Made by a program: the position numbers and the translations under genes. The notes under the pieces are model-generated. The model worked only from the letters and a program-made list of their open reading frames with translations, made no database searches and was not told the DNA's origin. A stretch of DNA of 64,000 nucleotides, taken from positions 62,001-126,000 of the forward strand of contig NZ_JARVRH010000020.1 of assembly GCF_030209755.1 (NCBI RefSeq), read 5' to 3'. This DNA comes from Arthrobacter sp. efr-133-TYG-118 (GTDB lineage: Bacteria > Actinomycetota > Actinomycetes > Actinomycetales > Micrococcaceae). Positions 24,102 through 32,735 of the stretch are shown one piece after another (the stretch's first letter is position 1; the number at the start of each line of letters is the position of its first letter).

Positions 24102-24566
24102 TCAGTACTCACCCTTGATCACGAAGAAGGAGCCGCGGATAACTCCTGCCAGCTTCGACTTCTGGCGAGCGAATTTGAAGCGTGACGCGAGTTCTTCCGG
24201 GATCTCCATGCCGTCGGCGAGCTTGAATCCGACCGCTCGCTTCCCGCCGGCCTCGATGCTGTACATAACGTTGATCGACAGCCCCGACTCGTAGAAGACG
24301 TAGGCCATCCGCAAACCGTCGACTTCGAAGGCAGTCGCTTCCAGCGGGCGGGAGCTGATGACGATGTCACGCTCGTCCCTCAGGATGCGGCTCACCCGTT
24401 CGACCACCTCGGGAACCTCGCTGGCAGGGCTCACGGCAAAGACGTGGTTGTATTTGTTTCGGTAATAGCGGCCCTCGTTGGCGCGCAACCCGGCGAGCGC
24501 CTCGGCAACGGGAGACGATTCCAGCCCGGCGGTAGAAACATTCTCGAAGTCAACGATGTGCGGCAT
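24102..24566 (-). CDS. Hypothetical protein
   Basis: A 154-residue protein I do not recognise. It is soluble and of mixed alpha/beta character, with a basic patch (GRYYRNKYNHVFAVSP) near residues 32-47, a central segment FEVDGLRMAYVFYESGLSIN and a basic C-terminal segment SRFKFARQKSKLAG. A strong SD (AGGAGG, 4-5 bases before the ATG) supports expression. It is divergent from the NCS1 transporter and convergent with the flavoprotein gene; no role follows from that. Confidence 0.6.
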   Translation of the reverse strand: MPHIVDFENVSTAGLESSPVAEALAGLRANEGRYYRNKYNHVFAVSPASEVPEVVERVSRILRDERDIVISSRPLEATAFEVDGLRMAYVFYESGLSINVMYSIEAGGKRAVGFKLADGMEIPEELASRFKFARQKSKLAGVIRGSFFVIKGEY

Positions 24567-24662
24567 GCACCCTCCTGGTAAGACGTATTTGGACCAATGC
24601 TAACGTGACGACGTTCCAGCACTCCCAAGGGGGCTTTCCTTCCGGCCGCAATGGGGCGATTC

Positions 24663-24685
24663 TGGAATTCCAAGCATGTTTGGAA
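24663..24685. promoter_or_regulatory. Short palindromes upstream of the NCS1 transporter
   Basis: TGGAATTCCA (24663-24672) overlaps a second inverted repeat TTCCAA-6-TTGGAA (24668-24685), ending 18 bases before the transporter start. The overlap with the 5' leader suggests an operator, but no regulator is adjacent. Confidence 0.35.
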
Positions 24686-24703
24686 GCGTTCTTCGGAGGC
24701 ATC

Positions 24704-26284
24704 ATGGCGCGGAAAAACGAGTCCCCGGCGGTGCAGGCACCGCCCGAGCCGGGAGACGAATACCCTGAGAAAGTCCGAATCCTTGCGGAGGGCCGATTGG
24801 TCAGCGACAGGCTGTGGAACGCGGACCTCGCACCGGCCCGGCAACGCAACTGGAGGGTCCGCAGCCTCTTCGCCCTGTGGATGTGCGACGTCCACAGCAT
24901 TGCCGGTTACACCTTCGCGGCCGGCCTCTTCATCACCGGCCTGGTGGGCTGGCAAGTCTTCCTGGCCCTGGTCCTCGGCATTACCCTGGTCTACTTCCTC
25001 ATGAACTTTGCCGGGACGGCCGGACAGAAGACCGGCGTCCCGTATCCGGTCCTGGCGCGGATGTCCTTCGGTCTCTTCGGTGCCAACCTGGCCGCCCTGA
25101 TCCGGGCACTCATCGCCATCGCCTGGTACGGCATCCAGACCTGGCTCGCTTCGGAAGCCGTGCTGGTGCTCCTGTTTTCCGTGTGGCCCCAGTTGACCTC
25201 GCTCGATGGCCCGGACGTGCCACGCATCCTTGGCCTGACGCCGCTGGGTTGGGCGGCTTTCCTGGTCCTTTGGGCGGTCCAGCTGCTGGTCATCCGCCGG
25301 GGCATGGAGACGGTCCGGAAGTTCCAGGACTGGGCCGGTCCCGCCATCTGGGTGGCCATGTTCGCGCTCGCGATCTACATCCTGACGCAAGCGGGCAACA
25401 AGTTCAGCCTCTCGATCCCCGGCGTCGCGCCTTTGGACGGCCCGGCAGCCTTGACTCAGTTCTTCTCTGCCATCGCCCTGACAGTCACCTACTTCGCAGC
25501 GCTTCTCCTGAACTTCTGCGACTTCTCCCGGTTCTCGCCGGACCGCAAGACCATCCTGCGCGGCAACTTCTGGGGCCTCCCAGTGAACTTCATCGCGTTC
25601 GCCCTGGTCACAGTGGTGGTCACAGCCGGGGCGGCGTCCTATTTCACCGCGGACCAGTATGCCGGCCAGGACATGTTCAAGGTGATCACCGATCCGGTGG
25701 CGATCGTCCAGGCGATCAAGAATCCATGGATCACCATCATCGCCGCCATCACGTTTGTGGTGGCCACGATCGGCATCAACGTCGTAGCGAACTTCGTTTC
25801 GGCCTCCTACGACCTCGCCAACGTGGCCCCGCACCGCATCGACTTCCGCCGCGGCGGCCTTATCAGCGCAGTGCTCGCAATCGTGATCCTGCCCTGGAAC
25901 CTCTTCAGCAGTCCCGTCGTGATCGTGTACTTCCTCGGCGGCCTGGGCGCGCTGCTTGGTCCGCTGTTCGGGGTCATCTTCACGGACTTCTTCCGTATCC
26001 GGCACCAGCGTTGCAAGATCTCGGACCTGTACCACGAGGACGAGAACGGCCTCTATTTCTACACCAAGGGCTGGAACCTCAAGGCCGTTGCCGCGCTGGT
26101 CCCTGCCGCCGTCGTCGCAGGTGTTTTGGCGCTGGTCCCGGCACTGCAGACCTTCCTCCCGGGAGGCTCGGGCCTGGGCCCGTATTCATGGTTCGTGGGG
26201 GCAATCCTGGCCAGCCTGATCTACTACACGATCACCCGCAACGACCCCCGGACCGTCCGCGCCCGGACAGAGGAACACGACTGA
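24704..26284 (+). CDS. NCS1 family nucleobase:cation symporter
   Basis: A 526-residue transporter of the NCS1 family (purines, cytosine, allantoin, hydantoin or thiamine), with about twelve hydrophobic segments. RQRNWRVRSLFALWMCDVHS at the end of the cytosolic N-terminus and LNFCDFSRFSPDRKTI in the middle are family landmarks. The ATG at 24704 has GGAGG four bases upstream; longer frames start in sequence without a ribosome site. No catabolic genes adjoin it, so the substrate is open. Confidence 0.87.
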   Translation: MARKNESPAVQAPPEPGDEYPEKVRILAEGRLVSDRLWNADLAPARQRNWRVRSLFALWMCDVHSIAGYTFAAGLFITGLVGWQVFLALVLGITLVYFLMNFAGTAGQKTGVPYPVLARMSFGLFGANLAALIRALIAIAWYGIQTWLASEAVLVLLFSVWPQLTSLDGPDVPRILGLTPLGWAAFLVLWAVQLLVIRRGMETVRKFQDWAGPAIWVAMFALAIYILTQAGNKFSLSIPGVAPLDGPAALTQFFSAIALTVTYFAALLLNFCDFSRFSPDRKTILRGNFWGLPVNFIAFALVTVVVTAGAASYFTADQYAGQDMFKVITDPVAIVQAIKNPWITIIAAITFVVATIGINVVANFVSASYDLANVAPHRIDFRRGGLISAVLAIVILPWNLFSSPVVIVYFLGGLGALLGPLFGVIFTDFFRIRHQRCKISDLYHEDENGLYFYTKGWNLKAVAALVPAAVVAGVLALVPALQTFLPGGSGLGPYSWFVGAILASLIYYTITRNDPRTVRARTEEHD

Positions 26285-26287
26285 CTC

Positions 26288-28360
26288 TCAGGTAGTGGGA
26301 AACTCCGCGCCGAGGGCCGAGAGCACGCCGAAGGCCTTGGTCCGGATTTCGTCGTATTCGTCCTGCGGCGTGGAGTCCGCCGTGATGGCCCCCCCGACGC
26401 CGAGACTGAGCGTGCGTCCGCCGTCGCCGTCGGGACCCATCACCAGGGTCCGGATCACGACGGCGAGATCCGTCGCCGCGTTGAGCGAAAAGTAGCCAAT
26501 CGCGCCGGAGTAGACTCCGCGGGGTCCGGACTCCAAGCCATCGAGGATGTCCATGGTGCTGATCTTCGGGGCGCCCGTCATGGACCCGGCGGGGAACGCG
26601 GCCGCCACGGCCTCGGCCCGGGGTGCTCCGGGCCGCAGCCGGGCGTCGATAGTGCTCACCATCTGGTGCACCGTGGCGTAGCTTTCCACCACACACAGCC
26701 GGCTGACGGTCACCGATCCGGGGACGGCGAAATGGCTGAGGTCGTTGCGGAGTAAGTCCACGATCATGATGTTCTCGGCACGGTCCTTGAGCGAGGATTC
26801 AAGGCCACGCCGCAGGGCCTCGTCGATGACAGGATCGTTGGCCCGGCCCCTCGTGCCCTTGATCGGCTCGGCGCGCATGCCGCCGTCGGAGGTTATCCGC
26901 AGGAAGCGCTCCGGCGAGGTACTCGCGACCGTCAGATCGCCGAACCGCAAGTAGCTTGCGAACGGCGCCGGGTTGCGCTTTCGCAGCGCGAGGTAGCTCT
27001 CCCACGGGTCCAGCCCGGGATCCGGGGCGGTCACCGTGGTGGTCAGGCAGACCTCGTACGTGTTGCCTTCGGTGATCTGGAGCTGGGCGTCGATGATTTT
27101 GCTTTTGTACTCGTCCTCGGTGTCGCGGCTGGAGAACTCGGGCGCTACTGTACCGCTCCCGACGGCGGGATCCCCGGCCGAGTGCCTCGGCGTGCCGGCC
27201 CCTTGGGGTGGCGACGCCGCGGACAGCACGGCCTCGCGCGCAAGCCCAAGCCATTCGCCGGCGTCGGGAGCATCGATGGCAAGCAGCCAGACGGCAGCGT
27301 CACGGTGGTCGATCACTACGGCCCGGCCGGCGAAGAGCAACGCCGCATCCGGAGTGCCGGATTGGACATCGCTGCCGCCGGTCTCCCGCTTCAATTCATA
27401 GCCGAGGTACCCCAACCAGCCGAGCGTGAATTCGCAGTCATAGCCTTCGGGTGCACGCAAGGCCTTGCGGCCCCACACGGTCTCCAGCCAGCGGAAGAAG
27501 GGGCCGGTGGTCTCGACGGTGGCGCATCCGGCGCTGATCCGGGTGGCTCCGGAACTGTGCATTACAGCCTGGCCGAAGGAGCCGCCGTCGTCCGCCAGGA
27601 TACTGAAGCGGCTGCGTTCGGCCGCGGCATCGCTGGCTGTGCCCCTGTTGGAGGACGTGTTGGAGGAATCGAGCCAGACGGCGTTGGTGGACTTGGCATA
27701 CAGCGCTTGGAACAGGGCCGCGGCGTCCGGCGTGGCGTCGATCTGTTCGGCCTTGAGCTGCAAGCCGCGGCGTGCCGAGAGCTCGGGAGCCAGCACAGGG
27801 GAGAGCGAAGGGAGGTAGTTCAGCGCCTGCAGGGCGTCATCCGGGGCATCGCCGTCCGCCCGGTTCAGCACCCGGACGTCGGTGTGGTCGAGGACGTCGT
27901 CGGTCTCCAGCCACTCGTCCTCCTGCGCAGCCCAGCTGTCCCAGAACGGTTCGTAGCTGCTGCCGTCCCGGGCCATCGCGCGGTGCCGGCGATCGTCGTC
28001 GGGAGCGTCCACCCAGACCACGGCGTCCAGCATGGGCCGGGCGCCACTCGCGGCTGCCCCGACGCCCTCGACAATGACGATTTCGGCAGGCAAGGTGACG
28101 TGGCTGCGCCCGTCGTAGTGTTTCTCCCAGTCCCAACTAACCCACTCGGCGGCGTCCCCGTGCCTCAGTGGCGCCAAGACCGTGGTGATGTACCGCTCGA
28201 TGCCCGCGGCGAGGCCGTTCCAGCCCGGATAGATGTCCTCAAGATGGAACAGCGACACCTTGTGATGCATGCGGAGGCGGGCGGCAAGTTCGACGGCGAG
28301 GGTAGTCTTTCCCGCGCCGGACCGGCCATCGATGGCGATGATCACGGGTGCTGGGGTCAT
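26288..28360 (-). CDS. pabB: P-loop kinase-like domain fused to aminodeoxychorismate synthase component I (PabB)
   Basis: A 690-residue fusion. Residues ~1-200 are a uridine-kinase-like P-loop NTPase with Walker A GRSGAGKTTLA (12-22) and VIVEGVGAAASG. Residues ~230-690 are the chorismate-binding domain: ERFLRI, EPIKGTRGRANDP, VDLLRNDLSHFAVPGSV, and FPAGSMTGAPKISTMDILDG with GVYSGAIGYFSL, as in PabB/TrpE. With a separate PabA it would make 4-amino-4-deoxychorismate for folate. No glutamine-amidotransferase domain is present. The ATG overlaps the stop of the upstream phosphatase gene by four bases. The kinase substrate is unknown. Confidence 0.83.
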   Translation of the reverse strand: MTPAPVIIAIDGRSGAGKTTLAVELAARLRMHHKVSLFHLEDIYPGWNGLAAGIERYITTVLAPLRHGDAAEWVSWDWEKHYDGRSHVTLPAEIVIVEGVGAAASGARPMLDAVVWVDAPDDDRRHRAMARDGSSYEPFWDSWAAQEDEWLETDDVLDHTDVRVLNRADGDAPDDALQALNYLPSLSPVLAPELSARRGLQLKAEQIDATPDAAALFQALYAKSTNAVWLDSSNTSSNRGTASDAAAERSRFSILADDGGSFGQAVMHSSGATRISAGCATVETTGPFFRWLETVWGRKALRAPEGYDCEFTLGWLGYLGYELKRETGGSDVQSGTPDAALLFAGRAVVIDHRDAAVWLLAIDAPDAGEWLGLAREAVLSAASPPQGAGTPRHSAGDPAVGSGTVAPEFSSRDTEDEYKSKIIDAQLQITEGNTYEVCLTTTVTAPDPGLDPWESYLALRKRNPAPFASYLRFGDLTVASTSPERFLRITSDGGMRAEPIKGTRGRANDPVIDEALRRGLESSLKDRAENIMIVDLLRNDLSHFAVPGSVTVSRLCVVESYATVHQMVSTIDARLRPGAPRAEAVAAAFPAGSMTGAPKISTMDILDGLESGPRGVYSGAIGYFSLNAATDLAVVIRTLVMGPDGDGGRTLSLGVGGAITADSTPQDEYDEIRTKAFGVLSALGAEFPTT

Positions 28361-28917
28361 GAAATAGAGCGTACCTGCTGCGGGTCGAGGTGCTGTGCGT
28401 GCTGCCTGGCGGCAAGGACGTCCCGCGTGGAAGCGACGATGCCGGGAACGGCCGCGCGGATGAGGTCCCAGGTGACGTCGAAATCGTGATGGCCGCCGTA
28501 CCAGGGATCCTCGATGCCCAGGTCCAAGGTGCTCCGGCCCGCGACGGATGGGTCGAAACTGCGCAGCATCCGGATCTTGGCGAGTGCCTCCGAATCCGGG
28601 GCGGCCTCGTGGAGCCAGCCGTAATGATCCACGTCGAGGGCCAAAATCAGGTCCCGCTCCCGGAACCACTCCTGGCGCCAACTCCTGGCGATGTGACCCT
28701 CGGAGCGGATGCGGTGTGCCGAAAGGACCCGGGCTGCGCGTGGATCGATGGGGTGCCCGGCCTCGTAGGACGTGGTTCCCGCGGAGTCCACAACCACCGC
28801 TCCACCGAGCCCTCCGGCGTCGAACGCTTCAGTCAACATCAGTTGCGCCATGGGTGAGCGGCAGATGTTTCCCGTGCAGACGGTGATGATGCGGTATGGG
28901 CTCGACGCTGAGTACAT
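28357..28917 (-). CDS. Low-molecular-weight protein-tyrosine phosphatase
   Basis: A 186-residue LMW-PTP. The catalytic loop CTGNICRSP (C14-R20) follows the C-x5-R-S rule near the N-terminus, and the general acid is likely the aspartate in EDPWYGG. Such enzymes dephosphorylate tyrosine residues or act as arsenate reductases; in actinobacteria they often control envelope polymer synthesis. It is translationally coupled to the kinase-PabB fusion (4-base overlap), an unusual pairing. A long inverted repeat lies upstream. Confidence 0.87.
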   Translation of the reverse strand: MYSASSPYRIITVCTGNICRSPMAQLMLTEAFDAGGLGGAVVVDSAGTTSYEAGHPIDPRAARVLSAHRIRSEGHIARSWRQEWFRERDLILALDVDHYGWLHEAAPDSEALAKIRMLRSFDPSVAGRSTLDLGIEDPWYGGHHDFDVTWDLIRAAVPGIVASTRDVLAARQHAQHLDPQQVRSIS

Positions 28918-29022
28918 GGAGCAAGCATGGGGGATGCCACCCCGTCTTGGCTAGTCAAAAGGAAAGGGAGATTACAGAATTTGTAAAGTCGCTGGTGGAG
29001 GCGTACAAGCGGATGCTCCCCG

Positions 29023-29115
29023 GCCTCAACTTCCTACCAATTTTGGCCGCCGGTGACGCCGCCGAGGGCGGTTTTCCGGGGGTTTGAAAGCGGAAAACTG
29101 GTAGGAAGTTGAGGC
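29023..29115. repeat. 93-bp inverted-repeat element between rbsK and the phosphatase gene
   Basis: GCCTCAACTTCCTACCA (29023-29039) and TGGTAGGAAGTTGAGGC (29099-29115) are perfect 17-bp arms, extended by AATTTT/AAAACT with one mismatch. The centre contains smaller GC-rich palindromes. In size and architecture it resembles the ATTCTGCTGG repeat family but differs in sequence. It fills most of the 206-bp gap, leaving about 105 bases before the phosphatase start, in which I see nothing else. Confidence 0.75.
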
Positions 29116-29123
29116 GGTCTGAG

Positions 29124-30068
29124 TCAGGAAATCCGCAAGTGCTCCAGGACTTCCGCAGCCCCGGGGTAGGCGGCCTGGGTGCCCTTCTTGGTGGTGGCGA
29201 GCGCTGCGGCAACCGAAGCGAACGCCGCGGCTTCGGCCAGGGTTTCGCCCGCGGCGAGGCGGGCCGCGACGGCACCGGTGAAGGCGTCCCCTGCACCGGT
29301 CGTATCCACGGCATTGACCTTGGTGGGCGCGATCCGGGAGATCTGTTCCCCGGAAACGGCGAGGGAATCCAACACCACCGAGCCATGGGAGCCGAGCGTA
29401 ACCAATACCCGTTGCAATCCCCGCTCGGCGAACTGGCTTCGGACAGGCTCCCAGGCGCTTGCGTGCGCGCCCGGGTGGGGCATCTCGGCGTCGCCCAGGA
29501 ACATGGAGGCTTCGTGGGCGTTGACCAGCAGCACATCGCTCAAAGCGGCCAGGCTTTGCGGGATCTCGGCGTACGGCGAGAGATTCAACAGAACCGTTGC
29601 CCCGGCGTCGTGCGCTGTTTTAGCGGCAGCCTCGACAGTCTCAAGGCTGACCTCCAGGCAGAGGCAGAGCACAGCGGCGTCGTCGAAGGCGTCCGCCGAC
29701 ACGTCGGCCGGGGCGAGCGTTCCGTTGGCACCGGCCGAAATGATGATGTTGTTCTCACCGGTCGCATCTACCGCGATAACCGCGACGCCGGTGGCCACAT
29801 CCGCGGAACGGCGGACGCGTGAAACGTCCACCCCAGCCCCTTCCGTGGAGGCGAGGAGCATGTCGCCATTGGAGTCGTTTCCGACCGCGCCGATCAGGCT
29901 CACCGTGCCGCCCAGCTTGCTCGCCGCGACAGCCTGGTTGGCGCTCTTGCCGCCGGGATTGACCACGAAACCGTTGCCGTGGACTGTTTCACCCGGGAGC
30001 GGGAGCCGTTCGCAATAGATGGTCAAGTCCGCATTCAGGGACCCGACGACGACGATCCTGCGGTTCAC
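29124..30068 (-). CDS. rbsK: Ribokinase
   Basis: A 314-residue PfkB-family sugar kinase. The N-terminal VVVGSLNADLTIY and NPGGKSANQAVAASKLGG bind the sugar, and VDTTGAGDAFTGAVAARLA carries the anion hole and catalytic aspartate. It phosphorylates ribose released by the nucleoside hydrolase in the same operon. Its ATG overlaps the MFS gene stop by four bases. Last gene of the nucleoside hydrolase-MFS-ribokinase operon. Confidence 0.9.
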   Translation of the reverse strand: MNRRIVVVGSLNADLTIYCERLPLPGETVHGNGFVVNPGGKSANQAVAASKLGGTVSLIGAVGNDSNGDMLLASTEGAGVDVSRVRRSADVATGVAVIAVDATGENNIIISAGANGTLAPADVSADAFDDAAVLCLCLEVSLETVEAAAKTAHDAGATVLLNLSPYAEIPQSLAALSDVLLVNAHEASMFLGDAEMPHPGAHASAWEPVRSQFAERGLQRVLVTLGSHGSVVLDSLAVSGEQISRIAPTKVNAVDTTGAGDAFTGAVAARLAAGETLAEAAAFASVAAALATTKKGTQAAYPGAAEVLEHLRIS

Positions 30069-31492
30069 TTTTCAACCTCGGCTTCGAGGGGCTTGGGGAT
30101 GAGCAGCGACGCCGCGAAGGCGGCGACGGTGATGGCCAGGCCGACGACGACGACCGTCAAGTACGAGGCCTTGGCGTCGCCCAGCGCCGAGGTCGCCACA
30201 AGGACGGCCGGCAACACCAGGAAGCTCAGGCCGGCGCCGAGGTTGAAGGCTCCGGCGTTCATGCCGGGCAGGAAGCCGGGGTTGCCGGCGGGAGAGAGGA
30301 CAACTCCGAGTCCGTTGAGCATGATGTTGACCGTACCGGCGTACATGATGCCGAGCAAGGCTGTTCCCAGGATCATGATCGGCAGGCTGCCGAGGCCGAA
30401 GAACGCGATGATTGCCAGGGCCGCGATGCTGCCCAGCATGCCGATGCGCAGGACTTTGGTGTAGCCGAGTACGGGTGCGAGCCGGCCGCTGATTGGTCCG
30501 AATACCCAGCCGAGGAGGGCGTACGGCGTGAGGATCATGAGCGACATCTCGGTGGGGCCGACCCCGAATCCCGGTGCCGCGGCCTGGACGTAGGCCGGGA
30601 CGATGCCGTTGATGACTGCGAAGATGCCGGTCATGGCGAGGGTGGTGGTCAGCAGAGGCGCCCACGTGGAACGCTGGCGAAGGTGGATCGTTTCCACCAT
30701 CGGCTCCTTGGAGCGCTTCTCCACTGTCCAGAAGGCGGCGAACGCGGCCGCAGCGACCACAATCAGTCCGATGGCCAGCATGAGCGTTCCGGAAGAGAAG
30801 GCGCCGACCAGCTTGGATCCCTCATTGAGGGCTGTCAGGAGTGCGCCCACCGCGATGACAATGAAGAACACGCCGAGCCAGTCCATGCCTGTACCAGCGG
30901 CAGGCTTGCTCTCCCCGGAAAGGATCGCGATCAAGGCCGTGGCCACGATTGCGAGGCCGACCATGAGCCAGAAGATGCTGCGGAATCCGAAGTGCTCGGC
31001 GAAGTAGCCGCCCACGAAGGAGTCGACGCCGGCAACGCCGCCGTTGACTGCCGTGATGAGGCCCATAAGGGCTCCATACTTGCGCGGGTTGTTGACCGCG
31101 GAGCGCAGCATGATGAGGCACAGCGGGACGGTGGGGCCACTGACGCCCTGGACGATGCGGCCCACGAAGAGCCACGTCACGTCGGGCGCCATGGCTGCGA
31201 TGACCGAGCCGACGGCCATCAGCAGCATCATGCCGATGAGGATCTTCTTGCGGCCGACGATGTCGCTCAGGCGCGGCAGGAAGAGCGAGAACAGGGCTGC
31301 TGCCGTGAAGAACCAGGTCTGGGAGAGGCCGATGACCGCCTGGTCCGTGTGGAGTTCGTTGCCCATGGTGACCAGGGCCGGGCTGAGCATGGAAGCGTTG
31401 AGCTGGAAGGCTACGCAGGCGGCCAGCAGGGCAACCATGAGGGCGGCAACGTTGCCGCGGTTGGTCTTGGATTCATTGATGAGGGTGGTCAT
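30065..31492 (-). CDS. MFS transporter, probably for nucleosides or ribose
   Basis: A 475-residue major facilitator protein with about fourteen hydrophobic segments (DHA2-like topology). RLSDIVGRKKILIGMMLL is the loop 2-3 motif and FVGRIVQGVSGPTVPLCLI the segment-4 region. Its position between nucleoside hydrolase and ribokinase suggests it imports the nucleoside or ribose, although many relatives are drug exporters; substrate is therefore inferred from context. Starts directly after the hydrolase stop. Confidence 0.82.
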   Translation of the reverse strand: MTTLINESKTNRGNVAALMVALLAACVAFQLNASMLSPALVTMGNELHTDQAVIGLSQTWFFTAAALFSLFLPRLSDIVGRKKILIGMMLLMAVGSVIAAMAPDVTWLFVGRIVQGVSGPTVPLCLIMLRSAVNNPRKYGALMGLITAVNGGVAGVDSFVGGYFAEHFGFRSIFWLMVGLAIVATALIAILSGESKPAAGTGMDWLGVFFIVIAVGALLTALNEGSKLVGAFSSGTLMLAIGLIVVAAAAFAAFWTVEKRSKEPMVETIHLRQRSTWAPLLTTTLAMTGIFAVINGIVPAYVQAAAPGFGVGPTEMSLMILTPYALLGWVFGPISGRLAPVLGYTKVLRIGMLGSIAALAIIAFFGLGSLPIMILGTALLGIMYAGTVNIMLNGLGVVLSPAGNPGFLPGMNAGAFNLGAGLSFLVLPAVLVATSALGDAKASYLTVVVVGLAITVAAFAASLLIPKPLEAEVEK

Positions 31493-32515
31493 TTACTTGG
31501 CCTCTCCTGCGACGTTGCCGGCGACGACGGCGGCGGGAGTGCCGCCGTCGCCGGGCTCGCCGATGCGGATGATCGCGTCAGTGACGAGGTTCCAGAACTT
31601 CTCGTGGTCGAGGTCGACGGCGACGGAGGTGTGGCAGTCGGCCGGTGCGGGGGCGCGGAAATCGGCCACGGTCATGCCAAGGGTGAGCTTGCCCTGCAGC
31701 TCGATGTCGACGGGGACCTTGCGGGTAGTCATCACGGTGGGGTCGATGACGTAGGCCACGGCGCAGGGATCGTGCACCGGGGGATAGTCAAAGCCCTGGG
31801 CGTCCTTGTAGGTCTTGGTGAAGAACTCCATCAGTTCCATGACGAACTTGGCCGGCTTGGTACCCACGGCGGCGATCTTCTCAACGACCTCGGGAGTGGC
31901 CAGGGCCTGGTGCGTGAGGTCCAAACCGACCATCACCACGGGCCACTTTTCGTTGAAGACGATGTGTGCGGCCTCGGGGTCGATAATGATGTTGAATTCG
32001 GCCACTGCACTCCAGTTGCCTACGTAGTAGCCGCCGCCCATGAGGACGACTTCCTTGACGCGTTCAACGATGCGCGGCTCCTTGCGGGCGGCCATGGCGA
32101 TGTTGGTGAGTCCCGCGGTGGGGACCAGGGTCACGGTGCCCGGCTCGTGCGCCATGATCGTTTCGATGATCAGGTCGACGGCGTGGCGCGGGTCCAGCTC
32201 GATGGTGGACTGGGGCTGCTCGGGGCCGTCCATGCCGGTTTCGCCGTGGATGTCGGGCGCGGTTTCGATGGAGCGGACGAGTGGGCGGTCGCAGCCGGCG
32301 GCAAAGGGAACACCGGTGATGCCTGCGATGGTGCCCACCGACAGGGCGTTGCGGGTGACCTTTTCGAGGGTCTGGTTACCCACCACCGTGGTGACGGCGA
32401 GCAGTTCGATGTCCGGGTTGCCGTGGGCCAGCAGCAGGGCCACGGCGTCGTCATGCCCGGGATCACAATCCAGGATGATCTTCTTGCGTTCACGGGTCAT
32501 GGTGTTGGGGTCCAT
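31493..32515 (-). CDS. Nucleoside hydrolase
   Basis: A 340-residue inosine/uridine-preferring nucleoside hydrolase. The calcium-binding cluster LDCDPGHDDA is at residues 15-24 (D16, D18, D22, D23), with VVGNQTLEKVTRNAL, and HDPCAVAY containing the late Asp of the site. It cleaves the N-glycosidic bond to give ribose, used by RbsK. ATG 32515 was chosen because GTGGAG six bases upstream is the ribosome site; the frame also extends to a GTG inside that site. Divergent LacI gene and operators lie upstream. Confidence 0.9.
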   Translation of the reverse strand: MDPNTMTRERKKIILDCDPGHDDAVALLLAHGNPDIELLAVTTVVGNQTLEKVTRNALSVGTIAGITGVPFAAGCDRPLVRSIETAPDIHGETGMDGPEQPQSTIELDPRHAVDLIIETIMAHEPGTVTLVPTAGLTNIAMAARKEPRIVERVKEVVLMGGGYYVGNWSAVAEFNIIIDPEAAHIVFNEKWPVVMVGLDLTHQALATPEVVEKIAAVGTKPAKFVMELMEFFTKTYKDAQGFDYPPVHDPCAVAYVIDPTVMTTRKVPVDIELQGKLTLGMTVADFRAPAPADCHTSVAVDLDHEKFWNLVTDAIIRIGEPGDGGTPAAVVAGNVAGEAK

Positions 32516-32596
32516 GTTCATCTCCACGTCATTGGGGCCTGCCGAGGCAGGGCGCTAAAGCATTCAGAGGAATTCTGGCACTGGCTTGCATGTCAC

Positions 32597-32610
32597 GTCA
32601 AACGCTTAAC
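32597..32610. promoter_or_regulatory. LacI-type operator 1
   Basis: GTCAAACGCTTAAC, an imperfect version of the perfect site at 32677-32690, lies 82 bases before the nucleoside hydrolase start. CG-centred palindromes of this kind (AAnCGnTT) are the hallmark of LacI/GalR-family binding. It probably mediates repression of the nucleoside operon. Confidence 0.75.
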
Positions 32611-32611
32611 G

Positions 32612-32669
32612 TCCCCACCCGCACCCTATCCTCGCAAGCTCGGACAGGGAACCCGGCGGGCGTGGGCCC
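32612..32669. repeat. ~58-bp dispersed repeat, copy A
   Basis: Shares ordered blocks TCCCCACC, TCGCAAGCTC and GGCGTGGGCCC with copy B at 33791-33849. It occupies nearly all the space between the two LacI-type operators. Partly self-complementary at its ends (CCCCAC with GTGGG). Confidence 0.65.
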
Positions 32670-32676
32670 ATTCTGC

Positions 32677-32690
32677 GTCAAGCGCTTGAT
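32677..32690. promoter_or_regulatory. LacI-type operator 2
   Basis: TCAAGCGCTTGA at 32678-32689 is a perfect 12-bp CG-centred palindrome, 46 bases before the lacI-family start. Its centre is exactly 80 bp from that of operator 1, so one dimer pair could loop the intervening DNA and repress both divergent transcripts. Confidence 0.82.
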
Positions 32691-32735
32691 GCCTTGCGGC
32701 ATGGGAGATGGCTGATTCCCCGCTACCATCGTTGT

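Noticed and set aside
24431..26035. 534-codon antisense frame over the NCS1 transporter
   Set aside because: Asp/Glu/Gln/Arg-rich shadow of a hydrophobic membrane protein; no start signal and no recognisable domain.
30683..32689. 668-codon plus-strand frame over the MFS and nucleoside hydrolase genes
   Set aside because: It covers two conserved minus-strand genes and has the repetitive Gly/Asp/His/Val make-up of an antisense shadow.
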